Assembly (NCBI RefSeq): GCF_910594005.1
Contig: NC_057818.1
Coordinates: forward strand, 60,090,001-60,154,000
Direction: 5' to 3'
Length of the DNA: 64,000 nt
From: Cervus elaphus
Taxonomy: Eukaryota > Chordata > Mammalia > Artiodactyla > Cervidae
Part shown: positions 11,894-23,242 of the stretch, one piece after another
How positions within the stretch are numbered: position 1 is the first letter of the stretch
Layout: every line of letters starts with the position of its first letter
The notes under the pieces: model-generated
Database searches by the model: none
Seen by the model: only the letters and a program-made list of their open reading frames with translations
What the model was told of the DNA's origin: nothing
Translations under genes and position numbers: made by a program

Positions 11894-14865
11894 AATTAGT
11901 TCAGCTCAGTTGCTCAGTCACATCCAACACTTTGTGGGCCCACAAACTGCAGCTGCCAGGCTTCCCTGTCCAGCACCAACTGCTGGAGCTTGCTCAGGCT
12001 CATGTCCATCAAGTCAGTGATGCCATCCAAGCATCTCATCCTGTCGTCCCCTTCTCCTGCCTTCAATCCTTTGCAGCATCAGGGTCTTTTCCAATGAGTC
12101 CATTCTTCACATCAGGTGGCCAAAGTATTGGTTCTTCAGCTTCAGTATCAGGCCTTCCAGTGAATATTCAGGACTGATTTCCATTAGGACTGACTGTTCT
12201 GATCTCCATGCAGTTCAAGGAATTCCCAACAGTCTGCTCTGACACCACAGTTCAAAAGCATCAATTCTTCTGTGCTCTGCTTTTTTGTGGTCCAACTCTC
12301 ACATTCATACATTACAGGAAAAACCACAGCTTTGACTAGATGGGCCTTTGTCAGCAAAGTAATGTCTATGCTTTTTAATATGCTATCTAAGTTGATCATA
12401 ACTTTTCTTCAAAGGAGAAGGATCTTTTAATTTCATGGCTGCATGACCATCTGCAGTTATTTTGGAGCCCAAGGAAATAACTTCTGTCACTGTCTCCATT
12501 GTTTCCGCGTCTATTTTTTCTGAAATAGTGGGGCCAGATGCCATGATCTTCGTGTTTCAAATCTTGAGATTTAAGTAAGTTTTTTCACTCTCCTCTTTCA
12601 CATGCATCCAGAGGGTCTGTAGTTACTCTTCACTTTCTGCCATAAGGGTGGTGTCATTTGCATATCTGAAGTTGCTGACATTTCTCCTAACAATCTTGAT
12701 ACCAGCTTGTGCTTCATCCAGCCTGGCATTTCACATGATGTACTCTGCATATAAGTTAAATAAGCAGGGTGACAATATACAGCCTTGATGTACTCCTTTC
12801 CAAAATTGGAACCAGTCTATGCTTCCATGTCCATTCTAACAGTTGCTTATGACATGTATGCAGATTTCACAGGAGGCAGGTCAGGTGGTCTGTTACTCTT
12901 ATCTCTTGAATAATTTCCCACAGTTTATCGTGATCCACACAGTCAAAGGCTTTGTTGTATCCAGAAAGGCATAAGTAGATGTTTTTCCAGAACTCTCTTC
13001 CTTTTTCGATGATCCAGTGGATATTGGTAATTTGATATCTGGCTCCTCAGCCTTTTCTAAATCCAGCTTGTACATCTAGAAGTTCTTGGTTCACATAGTG
13101 TTGAAGCTTGCCTTGGAGAATTTTGATCATTACTTTGCTAGCATGTGAGATGAGTGCAATCGTGTGGTAGTTTGAACATTCTTTGGCATTGCCTTTCTTT
13201 GAGATTGGAAGGAAAACAGACCTTTTCCAGTCCTGTGGCCACTTATGAGTTTTCCAAATTTGCTGGCATATTGAGTGCAGCACGTTCACAGCGTCATCTA
13301 TTATGACTTGAAATAGCTCAGTGGAATTCCAGCAGCTCCACTAGCTGTTTCCGTCATGATGCTTCCTAAGGCCCATTTGAATTCAGACTCCAGGATGTCT
13401 GGCTCTAGGTGAGTGTGAGTGATCACACCATCATGGTACTGGGTCAAGAGGTTTTTTGGATAGTCTTCTGTGTATTCTTGCCACCTCTTCTTAATATCTT
13501 CTGCTTCTGTTAGGTCCATACCATTTCTGCCCTTTACTGTGCACATCTCTGCATGAAGTGTTCCCTTGGTATCTCCAGTTTTCTTGAGGAAATACCTAGC
13601 GTTTCTCTTTCTGTTGGTTTCCTCTATTTCTTTGCATTGATCACTGAGGAAGGCTTTCTTATCTCTCCTTGTTATTCCCTGGAAGTCTGCATTCAGATGG
13701 GTATATCTGTTGTTTTCTCTTTTTCCTTTATCGTCTCTTTTTTCTCAGCTAATTGTAAGGCCTCCTCAGACAACCATTTTGACGTTTTGCATTTCTTTTT
13801 CTTGGGTGTGGTCTTGAACAGTGCCTCCTGTACAATGTCTCCAACCTCCGTTCACGGCTCTTTAGGCACTCAGTCTATCAGATCTATTCACTTGAAACTG
13901 TCAAACCCACTGTATAATTCAAATGGATTTGATTGGGGTCATACCTGAATGGTTAGTGGTTTTCCCACTTTCTTCAATTTCAGTCTGAATTTCACAATAA
14001 GGAGTTCATGATCTGAGCCACAGTCAGTTCCTGGTCTTTTTTTTGCTGACTGTATAGAGCTCTCCATCTTTGGCTGCAAAGAATATAATCAATCTGATAT
14101 TGGTGTTGACCATCTGGTGATGTCCATTTGGTATAGAGTTGTCTCTTGTGTTGTTGAAAGAGGGTGTTTGCTATGACCAGTGTGTTGTCTTGGTAAAATT
14201 CTGTTAGCCTTTGCCCTGCTTCACTTTGTACTCCAAGGCCAAACTTGCCTGTTACTTCAGGTATCTCTTGACTTCCTACTTTTGTATTCCAGTCCCCTAT
14301 GGTCAAAAGGACATCTTTTTTGGTGTTAGTTTTAGAAGGTCTTGTAGGTCTTCATCGAACCATTCAACTTGAGCTTCTTCATCATTGCTGGTTGGGGCAT
14401 CGCCCTCGATTACTGTGATATTGAATGCTTTGCCTTGGAAACGAACAGAGATCATTCTGTCATTTTTGAGATTACACCCAAATACTGCATTTCAGGCTCC
14501 TTTGTTACCTATGAGTGTTACTCCATTTCTTCTAAGGGATCTTGCACACAGTAGTACATAAAATGGTCATCTGAATTAAATTCACCCGTTCCAGCCCATT
14601 TCAGTTCACTGATTCCTAAAATGTCAACGTTCACCCCTCCCATCTGATATTTTCCATTTCCAATGTACCTTGGTTCATGGATCTAACATTCCAGGTTCCT
14701 ATGCTATACTGTTCTTTGCATCAGACTTTACTTCCACCATCAGTCACATCCACAGCTGGGCATTGTTTTCACTTTGGCTCCTTCTCTTCGTTCTTTCTTG
14801 AGTTATTTCTCCACTCTTCTCCGGTTGCTGGATAGCCTCATGTAAATCCGTGAAGTCAAATCACA
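11894..14865 (-). mobile_element. BovB (RTE) LINE, nearly full length (~3.0 kb), antisense
   Basis: Antisense BovB from its 3' end at 11,894 to near its 5' end at 14,865, close to the ~3.2 kb expected of the family. On the minus strand the endonuclease region is readable at 13,992-14,306 (GDWNTKVG and YQIDYIL) and RT-proximal pieces at 13,301-13,546 and 13,047-13,289. The 3' end contains TTGCTCAGTCACATCC-type sequence. Many stops and frameshifts make it inactive. Present in copy B at 44,028-46,999. Confidence 0.94.
13992..14306 (-). pseudogene. BovB endonuclease fragment
   Basis: A 104-residue open stretch from the apurinic-type endonuclease domain of the BovB polyprotein. GDWN holds the catalytic Asp-Asn pair typical of this fold, and YQIDYIL follows about 70 residues later. 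It is cut off from the RT part by stops, so it is a remnant and not a gene. Confidence 0.85.
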
Positions 14866-14983
14866 CCCTCACACCATACACAAAAATAAACTCAACATGG
14901 CTCCAAGGGTTCAGTAGAAGACATGACACCATAAACCTGCTGGAAGAGAACATAGGCAAAACTTTCTCTGACATAAATTGCAG
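14866..14983 (+). mobile_element. Short L1 ORF2 fragment
   Basis: About 120 bases encoding the L1 C-terminal-region motif TPYTKINSTW and LLEENIGKTFSDIN. It abuts the 5' end of the BovB. Also in copy B at about 47,000-47,121. Confidence 0.75.
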
Positions 14984-15899
14984 GATCACCGTTGGAAGGC
15001 CCAGGATCAAACAGACAGACTCTTACAGTTTATATTACATTTTAGGTCTGCCTTAATAAAACACAACAGCCTGGGAGATTCAAACATAGATAGTTTTCAT
15101 AGTTTTTCACAGAGACAGTTTTTCACAGTTCTAAAGGCTAGAAGTACATGATCAATTTGTCAGTGTGTTAGCTTTTTGTGAAGCCTCTGACTTGCATTTC
15201 AGAATTTCTTTTAATTTTGCACTGATGCACTTGGTTTTAGTGTCATATTGTTTCCTCTCCAGGATGCTCCTGAATTAAGTACTTGAAAAAAATAATTGAG
15301 CCATCAGATCTGTGTGCATTTATTTTATAGCTATTTTGAAACCCTCACTCTTTTTTCTATTCATTTGTTCTGGACCCAATTCCTATCAAAGGGTTCAAAA
15401 ATAATAAAGTTTATTTCCTACAAAAGTTCCATAATAATTAGCATTGAATTATGAAAATGAGTCTAAATTGAAATAAGTTGTGCCTGTGTTTCCTATCATG
15501 AATTCTTGATGATGTTCCTCCTTTTCCTTTTGTCTCTTCCAATATACTTCCCAGGTATTTGTCTTATTCCATTTCTTTACCAATACTATCATTGACGGTT
15601 CCATTCATTGGTTGAAGTTGAGGAAAGTACTAGTATTAGGGCAGAGACTCATCTCAGGGAAGTGAAGTATCCAGAGGGATGCACATGGTTTGTGTCAATC
15701 CTAATGTGTGTGATTTCAGCATTTCTTCCTCGTGAGACCATCCCCTTCAGGGATCATGGAAAAGAAATTGCCTGTCAAGTACAGCCAGTTGTCTCCTAAG
15801 ACTGCTACCTAGAAACTTGTAATTGTTTCCAGTAATTAACAACTGAGAAAAAAGTTTCCAGAAATGTTCTCAGCTCCCAAGCCTTCATTCCCATCGCTG
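14984..15899. other. V1R upstream intergenic region, no gene seen
   Basis: About 900 bases of A+T-rich single-copy-looking sequence with only short chance reading frames. It is well conserved in copy B (47,122-48,010), as expected of a recent duplication. I recognise no element or gene here. Confidence 0.5.
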
Positions 15900-16113
15900 C
15901 TGCAGGTGAAATGATAATTGCAGTTCTGACAGGAGGGGAGGGGAGCACAGCGTCTCAAACCCATATATCAGGATCCAGCTGCCTCACTCCCACACACATA
16001 CTGGGTATAATGACCATCGCACCGAGCCCTTGTCCTGGCAGCTGGAAGATATATTCATTGTACTTTCGACTGAGCAGCAGAGTCTGTGAGAGAAAGGCAG
16101 TTCAAGATTCTTG
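15900..16113 (+). other. Candidate 5' non-coding exon of the V1R gene
   Basis: G+C-richer segment containing GGAGGGGAGGGGAGCACAG and ending in a strong splice-donor match: exon base G at 16,113, then GTAAGT at 16,114-16,119. V1R genes commonly have untranslated 5' exons spliced to a single coding exon. A matching acceptor occurs at 17,251-17,252. The donor GT and the surrounding bases are kept in copy B (48,227-48,228). The 5' limit is arbitrary, and transcription is inferred and not shown. Confidence 0.4.
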
Positions 16114-16119
16114 GTAAGT

Positions 16120-16780
16120 GATCACATCAGAAACTGACACCAAAACAAATTTGTTGACATTCTAGCAAATCTAGTATGCCGGTTTATGAAAGACACAATA
16201 ATACATGCTTTATAAGTGCCAAATTTCCTATGTGTCTTGTATTTTAATGTCAACTGCAAATATTAATTCATTGCTAATATATTCACTGGGCTCTGACAAT
16301 AACATACTGATACAGTGTATAATTGGACAATAATAATATTGTTTTGTCTTAAACTGTTTTATCACATGTTAGTGTTTTATGCCCTAAGGTTTATTGCCTA
16401 CATATGATTATTCAAACATTTCTATAATACATGTTATTTTAGTTGTGTTTCTGTCATGGGAACTAAAGAGTCTTTCTGTTGCCATCCTCAGAGTGACGCC
16501 TTCTCATCTTCATGACATTGGCTTTTCGTGAGGCAGGTTTCTGCTGTATTCTACTGCCAGCAGTGATTTTCATGTGTTAAGATGCTAAGACTTAATTCAT
16601 AATACATGGTACCATAGAATAAAGCTTTACAAATAAGTGGAATCATGTTATATGAAAATTAAAAGATACCACAGGTCTATAAACAGAAAAACTGTGAAAT
16701 CAAAATCCAATATAGATCTGGTTTATTATATGCCTGCAACAAACTAGATGTTTGGCATTGCTGGTGATCAGTGCACTCTC
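16120..16780. other. Intergenic sequence (possible intron), no element recognised
   Basis: A+T-rich and conserved in copy B (48,233-48,889). No coding potential or repeat family recognised. Confidence 0.5.
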
Positions 16781-16900
16781 TTTTTGCTTTTGGCCATGCA
16801 TCAAAGTTCATGAGATTTTAGATCCTGGACCAGGGATTGAGCTTGGACCCTCTGCGGTGGAATGCAGGGTGTTAATAATTTAAGTACCTGGGAGGTTCCT
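16781..16900 (-). mobile_element. CHR-type tRNA-derived SINE, antisense
   Basis: Antisense SINE with the box TTTGCTTTTGGCCATGC, CTGGACCAGGGATTGAGC and a closing CCTGGGAGGTTCC. This is the cetartiodactyl CHR pattern, read in reverse. Same element in copy B at 48,890-49,012. Confidence 0.75.
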
Positions 16901-17250
16901 CAAACCACTGTCTTGAGTAGCCCAATGGGATTCAGTCCTCACTCTGCACTAAAAAGCAGGTTTGACAAAGACTTAACCTGTCTGGAGGTAGGTAACACTC
17001 CTCTGTATAACTAAGGTCTCTTCTGTTCCTGCCTAATAAATTTGTGAAGAATAAAGAAGGGATCACATAACTATCTTCAGTGATTAATTTTACATATTAG
17101 TTCATTAAATGTTATACATGGAACCCTTTAAAGGCTGCTGGTAAGAGAAACACAAGAAGCAAATATTTCCAAGTGGGAACTATTGTTAAGTGGAGAATAT
17201 TGGATTTCAGTTGACATGATGCACGTAACCCATGCCTCACATTCCCATGC
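16901..17250. other. Proximal V1R upstream sequence
   Basis: About 350 bases directly before the candidate acceptor. No repeat or TATA-type promoter stands out. Conserved in copy B (49,013-49,361). Confidence 0.45.
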
Positions 17251-17252
17251 AG
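17251..17252 (+). promoter_or_regulatory. Candidate splice acceptor before the V1R start
   Basis: The AG of CACATTCCCATGCAG sits 42 bases before the V1R ATG, after a pyrimidine-rich run. It is preserved in copy B (49,362-49,363). It pairs logically with the donor at 16,114. Confidence 0.4.
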
Positions 17253-17294
17253 GACATTCTAACTCAAAAGTACCAGTGACTGTGAACTGAAAGG

Positions 17295-18236
17295 ATGGCC
17301 AGCAGCTTTTTCATGATAGGTATGATCATCTTAACACAGACCGTTGTTGGAATTCTGGGGAATTTCTCACTCCTTTGCAGTTATATCATCCTTCACTTCA
17401 TGGGTTACAGGTTAAGGTCCACAGATTTGATCCTTAAGCACCTCATTGTGGCCAACTCCTTGGTCCTCCTCTCTAAAGGGGTCCCCCAGACAATAACAGT
17501 CTTTGGGTGGAAGCATTTCCGCAGTGATTTTGGCTGCAAACTTCTCTACTTTCTGCACAGAGTGGGGAGAGGAGTGTCCATCGGTAGCATCTGCCTCTTG
17601 AGTGTCTTTCAGGTGATCACGATCAGTCCCTGGAACTCCAGGTGGGCAGCGCTGAAAGTGACAGCTCCCAAGTACGTGGTTCCCTCTATTTTCCTGTGTT
17701 GGATCCTGCAAATGCTGGTAAATGTCATTTTTCCTTTCAATATTACTGGCAAAAGGAGTGACAAAAACATCACAGAGGAAAGAGATTTTGGCTACTGTTC
17801 TTCTATTGTTACTGACAAGTCTGAAGACGCCTTGTATGCAGCATTGCTATTATTCCCTGATGTTTTATGTTTGGGGCTCACGCTCTGGGCCGGCAGCTCC
17901 ATGGTTCTCATCCTGTACAGACATAAGCAGCAGGTCCAGCACATTCGTAGGACCAACGCCTCCTCCAGGTCCTCCCCTGAGTCCAGAGCTACTAAATTCA
18001 TTCTTCTCCTCGGGAGCACCTTTGTCTACTTTTATATTCTTTCCTCAACCTGTCAAGTTCTTTTGGGTCTTTTTGAACAGCCCAGCCGGTTACTTGTGGA
18101 CATGAGTATAATGATTGCAGCGTGTTTCCCAACTGTCAGCCCCTTTCTGCTCATGAGCCACAACTCCAGTGTACACAGACTCTATTTGGCCTGGGTAAGA
18201 AATGCAAAGTCTTCTACTATTATGAGAAAAGTGTGA
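17295..18236 (+). CDS. Vomeronasal type-1 receptor (V1R), copy A
   Basis: Intact 313-residue single-exon receptor. V1Rs are seven-transmembrane, G-protein-coupled chemoreceptors of vomeronasal sensory neurons that detect pheromone-type ligands. The start ATG is the first in frame and gives the short extracellular N-terminus usual for V1Rs. Hydrophobic segments lie at about 7-35, 44-67, 82-110, 128-148, 182-206, 235-258 and 267-288. Family hallmarks are HRVGRGVSIGSICLLSVFQV followed by ITISP at TM3, the APKYVV...SIFLCWILQMLVN block at TM4, and ACFPTVSPFLLMS at TM7. Cys81 and Cys168 are placed for the conserved disulfide. N-glycosylation sequons occur at N149 (NIT) and N158 (NIT) in the second extracellular loop. 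It is flanked only by repeats, and a candidate 5' exon lies upstream. It is about 90% identical to the copy at 49,405. I cannot assign an exact V1R number. Confidence 0.95.
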   Translation: MASSFFMIGMIILTQTVVGILGNFSLLCSYIILHFMGYRLRSTDLILKHLIVANSLVLLSKGVPQTITVFGWKHFRSDFGCKLLYFLHRVGRGVSIGSICLLSVFQVITISPWNSRWAALKVTAPKYVVPSIFLCWILQMLVNVIFPFNITGKRSDKNITEERDFGYCSSIVTDKSEDALYAALLLFPDVLCLGLTLWAGSSMVLILYRHKQQVQHIRRTNASSRSSPESRATKFILLLGSTFVYFYILSSTCQVLLGLFEQPSRLLVDMSIMIAACFPTVSPFLLMSHNSSVHRLYLAWVRNAKSSTIMRKV

Positions 18237-18705
18237 ATTCTATTTATTTCTCTAATGATTGGTTGCCAGTTCATTTATTCACCCTCAGAATCCTAATTTA
18301 AATTTTGAATCTCAAGATAATCTTATACCGGACATGCCAAGTATCTTCTTCAATATAAAGACAAATTGAAATATATTGTCATGAAATATGAATATATCAG
18401 TGAAGCTTTATTGTGGAAATGGAGTTCAGGTTTATGCAGTACACAACAGGTCTTGAAATAATCTGCATATTATGAAGTGTTCAAATGTGTTACTTTTAGT
18501 CTAACCAAAAAAATTTCCAAGAAATGAAGTAGGTATGGAATTATAGATTCAAGTATACATGAAAATGGATCAATGTGTACAGTAGTCAGAAATAAAATTG
18601 AAGAAATTAATGTCCTTACAGAGTAAACATAGCCTGGTTAGCACTCGAAGGTAAAATCAGGTAAGAGTTTGGGAGCCAGTTACAAGTTTATAGTTAACAT
18701 TGTTT
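18237..18705. other. V1R 3' flank / candidate 3' UTR
   Basis: About 470 bases after the stop codon, A+T-rich, with no repeat recognised. It contains a candidate poly(A) signal at 18,591. Strongly conserved in copy B (50,347-50,810). Confidence 0.5.
18591..18596 (+). promoter_or_regulatory. Candidate poly(A) signal (AATAAA) of V1R copy A
   Basis: Canonical hexamer 355 bases after the V1R stop, conserved in copy B at 50,700-50,705. Use is inferred. In A+T-rich DNA the hexamer can occur by chance. Confidence 0.35.
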
Positions 18706-19182
18706 GTGTTTTATTTCTTTTTCCTTCATTTATATTAGTTGGAGACTAATTGCTTTACAGTATTGTAGTGGTTTTTGCCATACATTGATATGAATCAGTC
18801 ATGGATTTGCATGTGTTCCTCACCCTGAACCCCATTCCCACCTCCCTCCCATCTCCCTCCTAGGGTCATCCTAGGGCACCAGCCCTGAGCACTTGTCTCA
18901 TGCATCAAACCTGGACTGGCAATCTGTTTCACAGTTGATACTATACATGTTTGAATGCTATTCTCTCAGATCATCCCACCCTCGCCTTCTCCCACAGAGT
19001 CCAAAAGTCTGTTCTATAGATCTGTGTCTCTTTTTCTGTCTTGCATATAGAGTTATCATCACCATCTTTCTAAATTGCATATATATGCCTTAGTATACTG
19101 TATTGGTGTTTTACTTTCTGGTTTACTTCACTCTGTATAATGGGCTCCAGTTTCATCCACCTCATTAGAACTGATTTAAATG
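18706..19182 (-). mobile_element. L1-BT-like 3' end, antisense, ~475 bp
   Basis: Reverse complement of the L1 3' UTR and last ORF2 codons: TATATTAGTTGGAGACTAAT, then CTCATGCATCAAACCTGGAC, then ATAATGGGCTCCAGTTTCAT. Heavily 5'-truncated. Shared with copy B (50,811-51,286), so it predates the duplication. Confidence 0.88.
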
Positions 19183-19324
19183 TTGAGAGAGACGGCAGTA
19201 TTTATTAGAAAGAGTCTTGCAGGAAGATTAGCACATTAAAATATTTTCATGTAGAAATGAGCAGTTTCAAGTGAAGTACAATAAAAAAAAACACACTGAA
19301 AGAAAACTATTTTTCAGCAGATTT

Positions 19325-19918
19325 TTCAAACTGAAATATATTTGACATATAACATTGTGGAAATTTCAAGTGCAAGATTTGGTAATTTGTTACATGTAAA
19401 TATTGTAATATGGGTGCCATTACAACCACATATCACAAAGCAGACCTCTTCTTTTATGTTAAATTTTTCATTTAATTTTAGTTGATTTACAGTATTATGG
19501 TAGTGGCAGAGGTACAACATTGTGGTTGAATATATAGGTTATACTTTGTTTTAAGCTATTATTAGCTATTGGCCATATTCCCTGTGCTGTAAAGTATGTC
19601 CTTGTAGTTTATTTTTTTTTTTATACATAGTAGTGTGTACTTCTGAATCTTTACTCTGTCTTGCCCCTTCCCACTTTCTCTCCCCACTGGTAAACACTAG
19701 TTTATTCTCTATGTGCAAGAGTCTTTTTCTACTCCATTATTTTCATCCATTTGTACTAGTTTTAGATTGCATGTGTCAGGTGATAATATGCAGTATTTGT
19801 CTTTCTCTGTCTGACTTAATTCACTAAACAGAATGATATCCAGGTCCATCTATGGTAAACCAGCAAAACTTTATTCTTAAGGGGTGAGGAATATTCCATT
19901 GTGTGTGTGTGTGTGTAT

Positions 19919-19967
<49 letters not shown>

Positions 19968-20704
19968 GTTTTCATTAGTTTTCTGGTGGAGATATTAGGA
20001 TTTTCTATATAAAGTATCATTTCTCTATAGTAGTGACAGTGTTACTTCTTCTCTTAGGCGTTGGAGATCTCTTATTATATTTTTGTCCAAATGCTGTGGC
20101 TAGGACCTCCACATTGTTAAACCAGAGTGGCAAGAGTGAGCATCCTTCCCTTGGTCCTGATTTTAGAGGAAAAAGCTTTCAGATGTCCACCTCTGTGAGT
20201 TTGTCACAAATGGCCTTTTAATTTTGAGAGTATTTTCTCTATGCCCATTTTTCTGAGAGTATTTACCATGAATGGATGTTCGATTTTGTCAATGCTTTTT
20301 CTACGTCTGTTGACACAATCTTGCGTTTCTCTTCCTTTTTTTAATGTGGTGTATCATGTGGACTGATTTGCGGATTTTTAACCATCCTTGCATCTCTGGA
20401 AGAATGCTACATGATAATCACTTATGATACCTTTTATAGATTGTTGAATTCTGCCTGCTAACATTTTCTTGAAAACTTTTTTCAACCATATTCATGAAGA
20501 AAATGATCTGTAATTTTCTGTAGTGTTTCATTATAATACTGATTTCAGCGTAGAGATAGCCTGATAGAAAATATTTAAGAGTGTCCCCCTCCTCTTCAAC
20601 TTTTTGGAATAGTTTAAGAAGGATAGATGTTATTTTAAAAAATGTTTCATAGAATCACATGTGATGCCCTCAAGTCCTGGACATTGTTTTCTGGGAGGTA
20701 TTTG
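19325..20704 (-). mobile_element. Old L1, antisense, 3' part (continues at 35,843)
   Basis: Antisense L1 running from a diverged 3' UTR (to about 19,900) through a TG repeat into ORF2 reverse-transcriptase sequence (about 19,970-20,704). The antisense RT blocks TTTTCTATATAAAGTATCAT and AACCATCCTTGCATC can be recognised. It stops where a BovB inserted and resumes at 35,843. Shared with copy B (51,420-52,781). Confidence 0.8.
19900..19966. repeat. (TG)n microsatellite
   Basis: Interrupted TG run of about 65 bases inside the old antisense L1. The copy-B allele (52,003-52,036) is roughly half as long. Confidence 0.95.
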
Positions 20705-20786
20705 ATTCAGTTCAGTTCAGTTCAGTCACTCATCGTGTCCGACTCTTTCCAACCCCATGAACCGCATTACATAAGGCCTCCCTGTC
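20705..20786 (-). mobile_element. BovB 3' end, antisense (left of provirus)
   Basis: Starts with TTCAGTTCAGTTCAGTTCAG and runs to GGCCTCCCTGTC, the 3' terminus of an antisense BovB. The provirus begins right after it, and the BovB resumes at 34,000 with CCTGTCCATCACCAGCTC. The two pieces join in the BovB consensus order. Confidence 0.9.
20781..20786. repeat. 6-bp proviral target-site duplication (left, copy A)
   Basis: CCTGTC immediately before the 5' LTR and again at 34,000-34,005 immediately after the 3' LTR. Six bases is the integration footprint typical of betaretrovirus-like elements. Confidence 0.9.
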
Positions 20787-21190
20787 TGTCAGGGGATGTT
20801 TAACAGGAGGATTCCTATGTGCTATTTCTCATAAATCCTCTGTTCCTTATCAGTGGAACAGCAAGCCGCTCCCAGGGCTGGGGTCAGTGTATGAGACAGG
20901 CTTGGGTCTCCTTCAGTAAACAGTCTTTTTATGAGAAAACTGCTTTGTCTTAATCCTCTTTCTTGAGATATGGATTCTCTCTTGACCTTATGACCATCGT
21001 TAATCCCTTGTTCCCTTGGTAATGGTTGCTATACGTTTAATTTTCTGAACTTTATCATTGTTGAAAGAAATTCTTTGTACAACAGCCTACATATACTCAC
21101 AAAAAGATCATTAAAGCACCTTTGCCCCATCAGAGCTTAGGTCCCCGTGCCTTTTCTCTCTCGCTCTCTATCCAGTAAAGGATCCCAACA
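20787..21190 (+). repeat. 5' LTR of provirus A (404 bp, internally deleted)
   Basis: Begins TGTCAGGGGATGTTTAACAG and ends CCCAACA. An ATTAAA poly(A)-signal candidate lies near 21,110. Compared with the 3' LTR (635 bp) it lacks about 230 bp just before its end. The shared portion differs from the 3' LTR at roughly a tenth of positions by eye. The 5' LTR of copy B lacks the same segment. Confidence 0.92.
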
Positions 21191-21192
21191 TG

Positions 21193-21211
21193 TTGCACCG
21201 AGAACAGGGAC
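21193..21211 (+). promoter_or_regulatory. Retroviral primer binding site, tRNA-Lys type (degenerate)
   Basis: TTGCACCGAGAACAGGGAC lies two bases after the 5' LTR. It resembles the lysine-3 tRNA complement used by betaretroviruses and lentiviruses. The copy-B version at 53,268 is closer to that pattern. Confidence 0.78.
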
Positions 21212-21276
21212 TGTGGTATACATGGCATTTCAGATGGAGTGACTCAGGGCCTATTGAGGTCAGTAAGTACTAAGAC

Positions 21277-23000
21277 ATGGGTCAAATGGCTAAAAACCCC
21301 CTCATTTCTCTACTTAACTTCAAACGGCTGGAAAGCCCCATCATCTCTCTACTTTACTTCACCATTTGTTTAAAGCTCAGGGACATTTGGTTTTGCACCA
21401 ACAAATAGAAGCTTGCCTTTAAACAGTGGTTAATTGTAATACTTGGTTCCCTGATAAAGACAGTTTTGATGCAGAAATTTGGTACCGGGTCAAAGAAAAT
21501 GTTGAATGAGCCACCAAACGGAGAAAAAAATATTCCAATCGATTTCTGGCCCCATGGGCTCTCATTGAAGCTGTAATTCTGCCATTTCAAGGTAACTTCT
21601 AGCCCTCCTAATATTCGACAACAGACAGAACACTTGTTACATGAATATAAATTAAATGATAAAACTTTACAAAAGGCCCAATTAGAACAACAGAAAATAT
21701 TTCAGAATTTTCCTACAAGCCCTGCCCCGGCTGCTCCGAATGCTCCTCCTCTGCCAGCAGGCACAAATCCAAAAGTCTCTCCTTCGCTAGAACCTAATGA
21801 TTCTAACAATGACTCTCCTGAGACACTTTTTGACACGAAACTGGCAGTCCTTTTTAAAATAATAATGATAAGTCCTTAGTACAGACTCATATTTGCAAAA
21901 AATTGGTACGTACTCACTCTCCTCCATGACAGAATCTCTCTAAATTACTGGCTTTGCAATGACAAGTCTCTGAACCCGATGGTTTCTCTGCCTTTCCAGT
22001 TTTAAGAAATCCTGATGCTCAAGGGCACAAAATACCTCAATATGAAGCTTTTAGCTTTTTTTACATGCAACAAATGAAAAAGGCTTTAACTGTGTATTGA
22101 CCACATTCGTCTTTTACTAAAGAGCTTCTAAATGCTGTGGCATCTTCTATTGGAAACTTTATTCCCTATGATTGGTGAATTCTAGTAAAAGCTCTCCTTA
22201 AACCAGGAGAATATCTTCAATGGACAATGGGTTTCATGATATAGCTAGAGATCATGCTAACAAGAATTGCTGAGCTGGCACTCCCAAAACCAAATGATTT
22301 TTGAAATGTTAACTGACACCAGAAAATTTGATGCCATAGAAGCTCAAATACAATGCCCTTCCTTGTTGCATGAACAATTAAAAACATTGGCCCTTCAAAC
22401 TTGGGATCGAATTACTCCACAAGGAGAGCCTACAGGTAGCTACACCAAAATATTACAAGGACCTAACGAAAAGTATGCTGATTTTTTAGCTAGATTAGAA
22501 ACTGCTATTTCCCGTACTGTAATTGGAGAAGAAGTCAAAAAACAGCTAGAGAAACTAATTGTTTATGAGAATGCAAATCAGGAATGTCAAAGAACTATCG
22601 CTCCAATTCATGAGACTGGGACTATTATTGATTATTTGAAGGCTTGTCTCAATCTAGGATCAGAAACTCAAAAGATGCAAATGCTAGCTGAGACAATGGC
22701 TGCTGCCTTTAGAAAGGAAAATGAAGGATGCTTTACAAGTAGAGATAAAAACCATTTAAAAAGGGACTGCCCTAAGAGGGTTAAGAAACAAACCTCCAAG
22801 AATTTGCCCTCACTGCATTGGAAGAGTGCATTCGCCAAAGACTGTAAATCTAAATTTGATATTGAAGGAAGACCTATTCCAGGAAACTCCAAGCAGGGGA
22901 CCCCCCAGGTCCCCTTCAACAAAAACCATGGGCAAATTCCATCTTTTCCCTCAAACCCTCAATATCCGGCAGTGTTGCTGTCAACATATCAGCCCTAAAT
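21277..23000 (+). pseudogene. Proviral gag remnant, copy A
   Basis: Gag would form the virion core. A start with myristoylation-type context (MGQ) is at 21,277, but the frame is lost within the matrix region by a one-base difference from copy B. A proline/alanine-rich linker (PTSPAPAAPNAPPLPAG) is readable at 21,634-21,879. The capsid C-terminal part is readable at 22,267-22,998, with the major homology region QGPNEKYADFLARLE starting at 22,456. The first zinc finger (about 22,728-22,773) has Ser in place of its second Cys. The second finger is lost by a frameshift. Several stops and frameshifts make it non-functional. Confidence 0.9.
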
Positions 23001-23242
23001 GACTTTCTCCTTTACCCTCAAGCAGTCCCTTCTACAATCCCTACCGGACTTTTTGGGTCCGCACCCCGACAAACCTTCGGTCTTTACTCGGCCGATCTAG
23101 TTTGACTTGTAAAGGAATTGCTGTTCACCCTGGAATAATTAATTCAGATTTTAAAGGAGAATTTCAAATCATGATGTCATCTCAGATTCTAAGGCAATTC
23201 AAAAAGGAGGACAAAATTGCTCAATTACTTCTTTTGCCTTAG

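Noticed and set aside
19900..19966. TG run as a possible regulatory Z-DNA element
   Set aside because: It sits in the middle of an old L1, varies in length between copies, and nothing links it to a promoter.
22267..22998. 243-codon open frame considered as a domesticated gag gene
   Set aside because: The copy-B counterpart is interrupted by a stop after about 122 codons, the first zinc finger lacks a Cys, and the frame covers only part of Gag. This looks like chance survival.
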